Assembly (NCBI GenBank): GCA_043758205.1
Contig: JAYVNY010000088.1
Coordinates: 1 to 27,977 of the forward strand
Direction: 5' to 3'
DNA from: JANNGC01 sp043758205
GTDB lineage: Bacteria > Verrucomicrobiota > Verrucomicrobiia > Limisphaerales > SIBH01
Length of the DNA: 27,977 bases
In this document: one piece after another, positions 7,627 through 17,049 of the stretch
How positions within the stretch are numbered: the stretch's first letter is position 1
Layout of the letters: each line of letters begins with the position of its first letter
Program-made: the position numbers and the translations under genes
The notes under the pieces: model-generated
What the model was told of the DNA's origin: nothing
The model's input: the letters and a program-made list of their open reading frames with translations, nothing else
The model's database searches: none

Positions 7627-9522
7627 ATGAAACAATTACTTTTAGCTGTCGCGTTCCTGCTTGCCGCCCTGCGCACATTCGCCGTCATCATCACCGTCGG
7701 GCCGTGGACGCCGGTCTATCAGGGCGTGGACCTGGCCTCGGGCCAGCAGGCGGTGGAGGTGGCGGGCGACAGGATTCATCAGGTGCTGTGCTCCCGCGTG
7801 GATTTGCAGGCGGTGGGCCTCGAACTGTTCACCACGCCGCATTGTACGAACGCGTGCGGCTTGGAGACGCTGGCGGAAAACACGAGTCATTTCGTGGAGA
7901 CGTTCGGGGTGCAGGCGGCGGTCAACGGCGGGTTTTATGCCAGCAGTTCCGGGTCGAGTGATTCGCCGCTTGGCACGCCAGACAATATTCTCGGGCTGGC
8001 CATCTCGCGGGGCAGCACCGTGTCGCTTTCTGATGATGCCAGCTACCTCGCCACGTTTCTCTTCACCACGAACAACCAGGCGTTTTTCGTGCCGACGAAT
8101 TCGCCGCCCACGAACACGGCGGGCATCTACACGGCGATCTCGGGAAATTTCGTCGTGCTGCGCGACGGCGTGGTGGTGGGCCAGTTGAATCCCAGCGATC
8201 TCGATCCGCGCACGGCCCTCGGACTTTCGCAGGACCGCCGCTACCTCTACATGATGACCCTCGACGGACGACAACCCGGCTGGAGCGACGGTGCCGACTT
8301 CTACAACACCGGCCTCTGGCTGCAACGCTTTGGTGCTTATGACGGCATCAACATTGACGGCGGCGGCTCTACGACGATGGTCATGGCGGACTGCGGCGGC
8401 AAGGCGGTGCGGCTGAACCGTTCGAGCTTCGTGTTTGCGTACGGGCGCGAACGAAACGTCGGCCACAACTTCGGCGTGCGCGCCCGGGCTTTGGAGGGCG
8501 GCTTGAAGGACTTCATCCGCATACCAGGTTCCAGCACGGCGGTCATCACCTGGCGAACGGAGGAAGCAGCCACGACGCAGGTGGACTACGGCCCGACCAC
8601 CAGCTACGGCAGCAGTACGCCGCTCGATGGACGGCTGTTGAAAAATCATGCGGTGACGTTGAGCGGACTCACGCCCGGCTCGAACTATTTCGTCCGCGCT
8701 ATTTCCATCACGCCGGGCGGGATGCAACTCACGCAGCTCTGCTCGGTGACCACCATCCCCAGCGTCACATCCACGCAACTCTTTGGCCTGACGAAAAACT
8801 GGACCTACAACACGAACAACTTCGACGGCGTGAACTGGAAGACCAACGGCTTCAACGACTCCGGCTGGAGTTCCGGCCCCGGCCTGCTTTACGTGTTGGA
8901 ACCCGCAGCCTACGTCGCGCCGCGCAACACGCAGATGCCGCCAACTTCCGGCACCTCGATTCCGCGCACCTACTACTTCCGCACTCACTTTAATTTCTCC
9001 GGCCCCACCGCCGGCATCGCGCTTACCTTCTCCAACAACATTGATGACGGCGCGGTCTTCTACCTGAACGGCACCGAAGTGCGGCGCGTGCGCATGGCCG
9101 CCGCGCCCACGGCGATTACTTACACCAGTTTCGCCACCGGTGTGCCCTGCGTCGGCCAGCCGCAGCAAGGTGATGCAGCCACGAACTGCCCGGATATTTT
9201 CGCCATCAGCGGAAATCTTCTGACCAATCTCGTGCAAGGTGACAATCTGCTCGCCGTCGAGGCGCACAACGCCAACTTCGGGGGCGGCACCGACCTCGTC
9301 TTCGGCAGCGCGCTCTACCAAAGCACCCCCTTGGTCGCCGCGCCGCGTTTCACGGTCTGGATGGAGAACCAGCACGGCACACTTTTCTGGAACGGCGCGG
9401 GCTTCACGCTCCAGCAGTCCACCGATCTTTCCTCCACGAACAACTGGGTGAACGTGACGAACGCGGCCAGCCCGCACTTCCTCACCAACCCGCCCACGCG
9501 CTTTTACCGGCTGAAAAATTGA
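7627..9522 (+). CDS. secreted phosphodiester glycosidase family protein (NAGPA domain)
   Basis: 631 aa multidomain exported protein. Signal peptide 1-19 ends TFA. The NAGPA-type phosphodiester glycosidase domain spans about 20-290, with VNGGFYA near 99-105, TLDGRQPG near 211-218 and the hallmark INIDGGGSTTMV near 241-252. Next come an FnIII/purple-phosphatase-like segment (about 300-378, ending LSGLTPGSNYFVRA), a beta-sandwich of the jelly-roll type (about 385-565, NWK..GFNDSGW and DDGAVFYLNGTEVRR), and a C-terminal module (572-631) with LQQSTD...NNWVNV...RFYRL that recurs in the CotH gene downstream. ATG 7627 directly precedes the signal peptide; the open frame further upstream is not used. 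Family members cleave sugar-1-phosphodiesters; the natural substrate here is unknown. Heads a three-gene same-strand cluster. Confidence 0.88.
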   Translation: MKQLLLAVAFLLAALRTFAVIITVGPWTPVYQGVDLASGQQAVEVAGDRIHQVLCSRVDLQAVGLELFTTPHCTNACGLETLAENTSHFVETFGVQAAVNGGFYASSSGSSDSPLGTPDNILGLAISRGSTVSLSDDASYLATFLFTTNNQAFFVPTNSPPTNTAGIYTAISGNFVVLRDGVVVGQLNPSDLDPRTALGLSQDRRYLYMMTLDGRQPGWSDGADFYNTGLWLQRFGAYDGINIDGGGSTTMVMADCGGKAVRLNRSSFVFAYGRERNVGHNFGVRARALEGGLKDFIRIPGSSTAVITWRTEEAATTQVDYGPTTSYGSSTPLDGRLLKNHAVTLSGLTPGSNYFVRAISITPGGMQLTQLCSVTTIPSVTSTQLFGLTKNWTYNTNNFDGVNWKTNGFNDSGWSSGPGLLYVLEPAAYVAPRNTQMPPTSGTSIPRTYYFRTHFNFSGPTAGIALTFSNNIDDGAVFYLNGTEVRRVRMAAAPTAITYTSFATGVPCVGQPQQGDAATNCPDIFAISGNLLTNLVQGDNLLAVEAHNANFGGGTDLVFGSALYQSTPLVAAPRFTVWMENQHGTLFWNGAGFTLQQSTDLSSTNNWVNVTNAASPHFLTNPPTRFYRLKN

Positions 9523-9542
9523 CCCAAAGCCGACGCCACTCC

Positions 9543-10223
9543 ATGCACAATTTTATGAAGCACCAAGCCTCCTTCCGCCGCGCCGCCTTCACGCTCATCG
9601 AGCTGCTCGTGGTCATCGCCATCATCGCCATCCTGGCGTCGCTGCTGCTGCCCGCGCTCGCGAAGTCGAAGCAGAAGGCCAAGGAGATCGAGTGTGTGAG
9701 CTTGCTGCACCAAGGCGGACTCGCCCTGCGCCTCTGGGCCAACGACCAGAACGGCGGGTTCCCGTGGACGGTCCTCTCGGATGACGGCGGCAGTTTGGAT
9801 TCCGCCGAATGGGTGGACAACTTCCGCGCCTGCTCGAACGAATTCGTGACGCCGAAAGTCCTCGTCTGCCCGCTCGACAAGGACAAGGCCGTGGCCGAGT
9901 CGTGGGTCAACATGGCCGGCTATGACAACGTAAGCTTCTTCTTCGGCGCCACCGCGAAAGAGACCGAGCCGCAAGGCTTGCTGATGGGCGACGGCCATGT
10001 GCTCGGCGGCGGCGGCGGATTAGACCCGTTTTGGAACAACGGGGTCGCCGGCTCGATTGATGCGACGTGGGACCCCAGCATCCGCAAGCAGGGCAATATC
10101 GCGCTGGCCGACGGCAGCGCCCGCAGCGTGACCTCTCCGCAGCTCCAGGAACAGATCGCCGCCGCGCTCCAGAGCGGCAGCGCCACCAATGTCGGCATTT
10201 CCAAACCGCGCGGCACCCTGTAG
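9543..10223 (+). CDS. type II secretion / type IV pilin-like pseudopilin
   Basis: 226 aa protein with a class III prepilin leader: basic stretch FRRA then the cleavage site A15/F16 and FTLIELLVVIAIIAILASLL with Glu at +5. The rest is a soluble domain of the family abundant in Verrucomicrobiota and Planctomycetota. A C-terminal GNIALADGSARSV segment resembles the H-x9-DG region of such proteins, though the usual His is not evident. ATG 9543 chosen; ATG 9555 would give an even shorter leader and is also possible, and neither has a clear Shine-Dalgarno. It begins 20 bases after the glycosidase stop and ends 18 bases before the next ATG, so it is probably cotranscribed with both exported proteins. 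Confidence 0.88.
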   Translation: MHNFMKHQASFRRAAFTLIELLVVIAIIAILASLLLPALAKSKQKAKEIECVSLLHQGGLALRLWANDQNGGFPWTVLSDDGGSLDSAEWVDNFRACSNEFVTPKVLVCPLDKDKAVAESWVNMAGYDNVSFFFGATAKETEPQGLLMGDGHVLGGGGGLDPFWNNGVAGSIDATWDPSIRKQGNIALADGSARSVTSPQLQEQIAAALQSGSATNVGISKPRGTL

Positions 10224-10241
10224 CGCGGGGCGGCCCGTCCC

Positions 10242-12842
10242 ATGAAAAAACTTTTCCGCATCCCCGCGCCCCGGCGCGCGGACTTTCCAGTCCGCAGCCA
10301 CGCACCATCCACCGGCGGGCTGAATTCTTCAGCGACGATCACTCTTTCAAAGACAGGCCCGTCTCCCTCACCTCGGCCCTCTCCCGCTGGGAGAGGGAGA
10401 ACCGCATTCAGTCATCGGCCATCCGAACGCGCTCGTTGTCACCACACGCGGGCTGACTTGCTCCCTCTCCCGGCGGGAGAGGGCCGGGGTGAGGGAGAGG
10501 CGACCAACCACCCGCACGCTGAGAAAACACTTTCGTCCAGCGCTCCCGGTCGTTTTGGAAGCGTGTGGTCGTCGCACGTTGCTGCGGGCTGGAAAGCCCG
10601 CGCTCCGCGGCGTGTGGTGCTGCTCATCGCTTGTCTCTTTTTCGTCACCGCCGCCCAGGCTGCGGACGTGCGGCTGAAACTTTCCGGGCCAAACGCGCTG
10701 CTCCGCATCGAGGCCGACCACGACCGCGACTGGCGCGTGCAGTCCTCCACCAATTTCACCAACTGGATCACGCTCACGAACTTTGGCGTGCTCATCTCAG
10801 GCAACCAGGAAACGAATGCCCCCTGGCGTTCCGTCGGCGCGGGCACGAACGCCGCGCGCTTCTACCGCGCGCTGGAGACGGAGGGGCTTTACGACCCCGC
10901 GCTCTTTCGCACTTTCAATTTCACCTTCACCCAGACCAATTGGGCCACGCTGCTCGCGAGCTACCGCAACACCACCAATGGCCTCGACTGCACCCTCACC
11001 CTCGACAACGGCGCGACCAACCTCGGCGTAGGCGCACGCTACAAAGGCAACACCTCCTACACCGCGGCCGGCATCAAGAAATCGCTCAACGTGGAGCTCG
11101 ACTGGCGCGACACGAACGCGAACCTGATGCGCTACCAGACCTTCAACCTCAACAACGCTTTCGGCGACGAGACCATCATGCGCGAGCCGGTCTATTTCAC
11201 CGTGATGAGCCGCTACACCCCGTGTCCGCGCGGCGCGATGGCGCGCGTGAACATCAACGGCGCGCTCTGGGGCGTCTATTCGCTCTCGCAGCAGGAGAAC
11301 GGGCAGCTCATCAGCGAATGGTTCCCGAGCAACACGGGCGACCGCTGGCGCACGCCCAACGCGCCGGTGGGTGGTGGTTTTGGAAGCCTCTTCTCTGGCT
11401 CAAATTCCGCGCTCTCTTATCTCAACACCACGAACATCGCCACCTACCTGCCGCACTATCAGCTGCAGTCGGCGAATTCCCCGACCAACGTCGCGTGGCA
11501 GCGGCTCATTCACGCCATCCAGGTGCTCGGCACCACGCCCACCAACACCTTGCGCGACACCCTCGAAGACGTGCTGGCCGTGGATGACTGGCTGTGGTTT
11601 CTCGCCATCGAAAATATTTTCTCCGACGACGACAGCTATTGGAACAAGGGCGCGGACTACAGCCTCTACTACGAGCCGGAGAGCGGGCGCATTCATCCGT
11701 TGGAACACGACGGCAACGAAGCCATCTCCGTCGTCACCGATCAGACGCTCAGTCCCGTGGTCGGGGCCACGGGCAACAATCGTCCGCTGCTCTACCGCCT
11801 GCTGCCGATCAACGAGTTGCGCCAGCGTTACCTCGCGCACCTGCGCACGGTGTTGCAGGAGAGTTTCCATCCGGCGGTGATGACGCCCCTGATCGAAAAG
11901 TTCCGCGCCCTGAGCTACAACGACATCGTGGCCGATCCGAACAAGGGCTTCACCATGACGGCCTGGACGAACGACTTGATCGCCCTGAAAACGTACGTCA
12001 CCAACCGCTACAATTTTCTGATCAACCACGCCGAGTTGACTCCGCTCGCGCCGAACATCACGACGGTGACGCTGCCCGTCGCGCCCGCGCCGACGACGGT
12101 GCCGTTCGTCACCGCGCAGGTCGCGGCCAGCGGCACCAACGGGATTGATTCCGTGTGGCTGTATTTCCGCGACAAAAATTACGGACGCTTCACCGTGCGG
12201 CAGATGTTCGACGATGGCGCGCACGGCGACGGCGCGGCGGGCAACGGCGTGTTCGGCGCGGCCACGACAAATTTTCCGGCGGGGAACAAAATCCACTGCT
12301 ACGTCGAGGCGCGCTCCGCGAACGCGGCGAAGGCGGCGAGCCTTGCCCCGGCGCGCGCGGAGCATGAGACCTACGAGTATCTGGTCGCGCTCGTCATCGC
12401 CACGAACACGCCAGTGGTCATCAATGAATTCATGGCCTCGAATCTTTCCACCGTTGCCGATCCGCAGGGTGAGTTTGAGGACTGGATTGAATTGCGGAAT
12501 CTCACCGGCTCGCCCGTGGACCTCACGGGCCGTTACCTAAGCGACGAGCCGGGCACGCCGCGCAAGTGGGCCTTTCCGTCGGGCACGACCATCCCGGCCA
12601 ACGGCTACCTGCTCGTGTGGGCGGACGAGGACACGCTGGCTGAGCCGGGCCTGCACGCGAGCTTCAAACTCTCCGGCAGCGGCGAACAGATTTACCTGAA
12701 CGACACCGACGCGAACTTCAACGCCGTGCTCGACACCATCACCTTTGGCGCGCAGACCACGGATGTTTCCTACGGCCGCTCCGCCACGAACGCCAGCGTG
12801 TGGAGGCCGATGACCCCGACGCCGAACGCAGCGAACCAATAG
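10242..12842 (+). CDS. secreted CotH kinase-family protein with lamin-tail domain
   Basis: 866 codons as an open frame. The mature part has a short 'QSSTNFTNW...RFYRAL' module (about 141-213), a CotH-type kinase domain (about 220-590) with FNLNNAFGDETIMRE, ARVNINGALWGVYSL, DDWLWFLAIENIFSDDDSYW and LEHDGNEA (His489, Asp490), and a C-terminal lamin-tail domain from residue 725 (VVINEFMASN, EDWIELRNL). CotH proteins phosphorylate extracellular or spore-coat proteins; here a secreted or surface role is inferred. The start is uncertain. ATG 10242 (MKKLFRIP) lies 18 bases after the pseudopilin stop, but codons 12-121 are repeat DNA before the hydrophobic signal core (125-140, ending AQA). GTG 10563 would give a normal 33-residue signal peptide; GTG 10614 is also possible. 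Confidence 0.88.
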   Translation: MKKLFRIPAPRRADFPVRSHAPSTGGLNSSATITLSKTGPSPSPRPSPAGRGRTAFSHRPSERARCHHTRADLLPLPAGEGRGEGEATNHPHAEKTLSSSAPGRFGSVWSSHVAAGWKARAPRRVVLLIACLFFVTAAQAADVRLKLSGPNALLRIEADHDRDWRVQSSTNFTNWITLTNFGVLISGNQETNAPWRSVGAGTNAARFYRALETEGLYDPALFRTFNFTFTQTNWATLLASYRNTTNGLDCTLTLDNGATNLGVGARYKGNTSYTAAGIKKSLNVELDWRDTNANLMRYQTFNLNNAFGDETIMREPVYFTVMSRYTPCPRGAMARVNINGALWGVYSLSQQENGQLISEWFPSNTGDRWRTPNAPVGGGFGSLFSGSNSALSYLNTTNIATYLPHYQLQSANSPTNVAWQRLIHAIQVLGTTPTNTLRDTLEDVLAVDDWLWFLAIENIFSDDDSYWNKGADYSLYYEPESGRIHPLEHDGNEAISVVTDQTLSPVVGATGNNRPLLYRLLPINELRQRYLAHLRTVLQESFHPAVMTPLIEKFRALSYNDIVADPNKGFTMTAWTNDLIALKTYVTNRYNFLINHAELTPLAPNITTVTLPVAPAPTTVPFVTAQVAASGTNGIDSVWLYFRDKNYGRFTVRQMFDDGAHGDGAAGNGVFGAATTNFPAGNKIHCYVEARSANAAKAASLAPARAEHETYEYLVALVIATNTPVVINEFMASNLSTVADPQGEFEDWIELRNLTGSPVDLTGRYLSDEPGTPRKWAFPSGTTIPANGYLLVWADEDTLAEPGLHASFKLSGSGEQIYLNDTDANFNAVLDTITFGAQTTDVSYGRSATNASVWRPMTPTPNAANQ
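10276..10603. repeat. nested inverted repeat within the 5' part of the CotH gene
   Basis: Inner arms 10362-10399 and 10461-10498 pair at 36 of 38 positions (CCCTCTCCC.GGGAGAGGG family). Outer arms 10276-10298 and 10581-10603 (GCGGGCTGGAAAGCCCGC family) pair over 23 bases with two mismatches. The whole 328-base element has no in-frame stop relative to ATG 10242. Confidence 0.85.
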
Positions 12843-12900
12843 TAGGCGGGGGAAACGCCGTTCTTTGAACCGGCGGTTGTTGGAACTTTCTGCCCTCGCG

Positions 12901-12923
12901 CCGAGTCGGAGATCGGCACTCCG
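12901..12923. repeat. single repeat unit with small hairpin
   Basis: A unit CCGAGTCGGAGATCGGCACT followed by CCG contains a 5-bp stem (12907-12911/12919-12923). It sits between the stops of the convergent CotH and FlgM-like genes. Unlike the other junction repeats it is a single copy, not an inverted doublet. Confidence 0.45.
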
Positions 12924-12926
12924 AAA

Positions 12927-13184
12927 TCAACGGCTCCAGTTGGTCACCAGCACGCGGGCCAGCTGCTGCATCTGGGCCTTGGACGGATAGTTCGGATCCG
13001 CCACCAGCGCGCGCCCGCGCGCGACGGCTTCCGCGCGCACGTCAGGAGTGGCGGCCAGGGACATTTCGAGCGAACGGCTGCCCCCCAAAGCGGTGATAAC
13101 AGCACTGGAGGACGGGCGATCAGCGCGGTTGGAAAAGAGGAAATTCGTGCGGACGGTGGTCGGAACGTTCATTTCGATTTTCAT
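12927..13184 (-). CDS. small FlgM-like protein (anti-sigma-28-like C-terminus)
   Basis: 85 aa protein. The C-terminal half, DVRAEAVARGRALVADPNYP followed by SKAQMQQLARVLV, matches the layout of the FlgM C-terminal region (helix, 'I/LVADxxYP', helix) that binds sigma-28. The N-terminal half is serine-rich and looks unstructured, as in FlgM. ATG 13184 was chosen because a sigma-28-like promoter ends 22 bases upstream (13207-13234); the frame remains open to 13307, but that extension runs through the promoter. No flagellar genes are in the window, so it may regulate a non-flagellar sigma-28-class factor. Homology rests on a short stretch; a conserved small protein of another role is possible. 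Confidence 0.6.
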   Translation of the reverse strand: MKIEMNVPTTVRTNFLFSNRADRPSSSAVITALGGSRSLEMSLAATPDVRAEAVARGRALVADPNYPSKAQMQQLARVLVTNWSR

Positions 13185-13206
13185 AATGTTGCTCACTTCT
13201 GAGTCA

Positions 13207-13234
13207 CTAACGGCACACCCTGTCCCGAACTTGA
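13207..13234 (-). promoter_or_regulatory. candidate sigma-28-like promoter of the FlgM-like gene
   Basis: On the minus strand TCAAGTTC, a 12-base spacer and GCCGTTAG closely resemble the sigma-28 consensus TAAAGTTT-N11-GCCGATAA, with TCAA as in several natural promoters. The -10 element ends 22 bases before ATG 13184. That places a start site near 13200 and leaves room for a weak GTGAG ribosome site. Confidence 0.45.
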
Positions 13235-13317
13235 GCATTTTCTGAAAAAAAGTTTCGGCCATGAAAAGCGGCGGATGGGCCGGTGAAGACGAACTTCGCG
13301 TTCCCAAGGTCCGTGCT

Positions 13318-15516
<2,199 letters not shown>

Positions 15517-15699
15517 GGCGGGAGAATGCCAAGTCCGGCGGAAAGGCCAAATTCCAAATTCAGCAGGTATTGGAAAAGGTTGGAACGCGGACTGGGAAAT
15601 CGCGGAGCGACGGCGCATCTGAGTGCCGCCTCGCGCCCGCTGGAATTGTCCCCCGGAAATTCCTCTCGCCTCCGCCGTCCGCCCCGGCATCCTGCGGGC

Positions 15700-16302
15700 A
15701 TGGAAATTTTCTTGAGCATCTGCCTCGGGGTCGGCCTGAGCGCCGCCTGCGGCTTTCGCATCTTCGTTCCATTGCTCTGCCTGAGTCTCGCGGCCAAATT
15801 CGGCGGGCTGCCGCTCACCCCGGCTTTCGCCTGGGCTGGTTCCACCACGGCGGTCATTGCCTTCGGCGTCGCCACGCTCGCGGAAATCATCGCCTACTAC
15901 ATCCCGTGGGTGGACAACGCGCTGGACGCCATCGCGGGTCCGCTCGCCACACTGGCGGGCGTATTGGTGATGGCCTCGGTGCTGACGGACATCGAACCCT
16001 TCTGGCGCTGGACGCTGGCGGCCATTGCGGGCGGCGGACTGGCCGCCTCCACGCAACTGGCCACGACCAAGGCTCGCGCGGCCTCGACGCTCACCACCGG
16101 CGGCTTCGCGAATCCCGTGCTCTCCACCGTGGAAAATATCCTCTCCACCGTCCTCTCGATCTTCGCCGTGGTCTGGCCCGTCGTGGCGCTCGTCCTCGTC
16201 ATCGGAAATCTCGCCGTGTGCTGGTTGATCATCTGGTTCGTGGGCAAACGCGTGGTTAAATTTTTCCGCCACAAACCCGTGCCGCCCACCATCACGGTTT
16301 AG
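15700..16302 (+). CDS. DUF4126 family integral membrane protein
   Basis: 200 aa protein of unknown function. Begins MEIFLSICLGVGLSAACGFR, a pattern typical of DUF4126: a helix then ACGFRIFVPLL. About five or six hydrophobic segments follow, including IAFGVATLAEIIAYYIPWVD and two closely spaced C-terminal helices (about 145-190), then a basic cytoplasmic tail (VGKRVVKFFRHK). ATG 15700 is the first start before the conserved N-terminus; the frame is open far upstream but that is antisense to glgB. It is divergent from glgB (183 bases) and overlaps the convergent ferredoxin gene by 11 bases. Confidence 0.8.
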   Translation: MEIFLSICLGVGLSAACGFRIFVPLLCLSLAAKFGGLPLTPAFAWAGSTTAVIAFGVATLAEIIAYYIPWVDNALDAIAGPLATLAGVLVMASVLTDIEPFWRWTLAAIAGGGLAASTQLATTKARAASTLTTGGFANPVLSTVENILSTVLSIFAVVWPVVALVLVIGNLAVCWLIIWFVGKRVVKFFRHKPVPPTITV

Positions 16303-16663
16303 AGCCCAGCCCGTTGCGCGCGAAGGCGAACTCTTCCACCACGCGCCCGCCGATCAAGTGCTCCTGGACAATCCGCTCCAGCACCGCTGGCGAACAGGAG
16401 TGATACCAGACGCCCTCGGGATAAACGACCGCGATCGGGCCGCGCGTGCAGACCCGGAAACAATTGGCCTTGGTGCGAAACACCTTTGCCGACGCGCCAC
16501 CCGCAAGTCCCAGCTCCTTGAGCCGCCCTTTCAAAAAATCCCACGCTTCCAGCCCGGCCTCCTTCGAGCAGCACTCCGCCTCGGTCTGATCCGCGCAGAG
16601 AAAAATGTGGCGGGCAAATTTTTCGAGACCAAGCGACTCGACGCACTGGTGCAATTCATCCAT
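16292..16663 (-). CDS. (2Fe-2S) ferredoxin domain-containing protein, thioredoxin-like
   Basis: 123 aa. Cysteine layout C23, C31/C32, C68, C72 with NCFRVCTRGPIAVVYPEGVW matches the thioredoxin-fold [2Fe-2S] ferredoxins (as in Aquifex Fd and NuoE-like domains). The YPEG(V)WY motif after the last cysteine is characteristic. It is a predicted cytoplasmic electron carrier whose redox partner cannot be identified from the neighbours. ATG 16663 was chosen; the frame is open to 16813, but the upstream 50 codons are low-complexity and cross an inverted repeat. Convergent with, and overlapping, the DUF4126 3' end by 11 bases. Confidence 0.85.
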   Translation of the reverse strand: MDELHQCVESLGLEKFARHIFLCADQTEAECCSKEAGLEAWDFLKGRLKELGLAGGASAKVFRTKANCFRVCTRGPIAVVYPEGVWYHSCSPAVLERIVQEHLIGGRVVEEFAFARNGLGSKP

Positions 16664-16748
16664 GACGCGCAGCGTGGGGAAATTCCCGCGCCGGCTCAAT
16701 TCCGAACCGGGCGAAACTCCGGGCGCAGGCGCCAAGGGAAGACAAGGG

Positions 16749-16811
16749 GACGTGGAGAGTGGGAGACTTGGGGCGGACGTCGCTATCCCCAAGTCTCCCG
16801 GTCTCCCCGTC
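16749..16811. repeat. inverted repeat upstream of the ferredoxin gene
   Basis: 25-base arms 16749-16773 and 16787-16811 (GGGAGACTTGGGG core, perfect over 13 bases) pair at 22 of 25 positions with a 13-base loop. It lies in the 256-base gap between the ferredoxin start and tRNA-Asn. The rest of that gap shows nothing definite. Confidence 0.75.
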
Positions 16812-16919
16812 ATTCTTCTGGGGTGGTGTGGCGGCCCTTTTTACAGGCGTCGTTCCGTCGTGCGCCACGAAACCCGTTGACGGCTCAAGCGCAATTTGTA
16901 AATTACGCCCCCTTTGGAA

Positions 16920-16994
16920 TCCAGAGTAGCTCAATGGTAGAGCACGCGGCTGTTAACCGTGGGGTTGAAGGTTCGAGTCCTTCCTCTGGAGCCA
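16920..16994 (+). tRNA. tRNA-Asn (anticodon GTT)
   Basis: Full cloverleaf by eye: acceptor TCCAGAG/CTCTGGA, D-arm GCTC/GAGC, anticodon stem CGCGG/CCGTG with loop CTGTTAA (anticodon GTT at 16952-16954), T-arm GAAGG/CCTTC with loop TTCGAGT, discriminator G, and an encoded CCA. No integrase or duplicated 3' end is seen nearby, so there is no sign that it is an occupied attachment site. Confidence 0.97.
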
Positions 16995-17049
16995 TCTTCG
17001 ATTTGTTTCTTTTGCCCGCCCCCCGCCCGCGATAATTCGTTGGACTGGC

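Noticed and set aside
15517..16272. Minus-strand extension of the branching enzyme frame (252 extra codons)
   Set aside because: It is antisense to the DUF4126 gene, which has a clear membrane-protein pattern. GlgB has its normal N-terminus at 15516 and full family length without the extension.
16920..16994. tRNA-Asn as an attachment site of an integrated island
   Set aside because: No integrase gene nearby and no repeated tRNA 3' end seen in the window.
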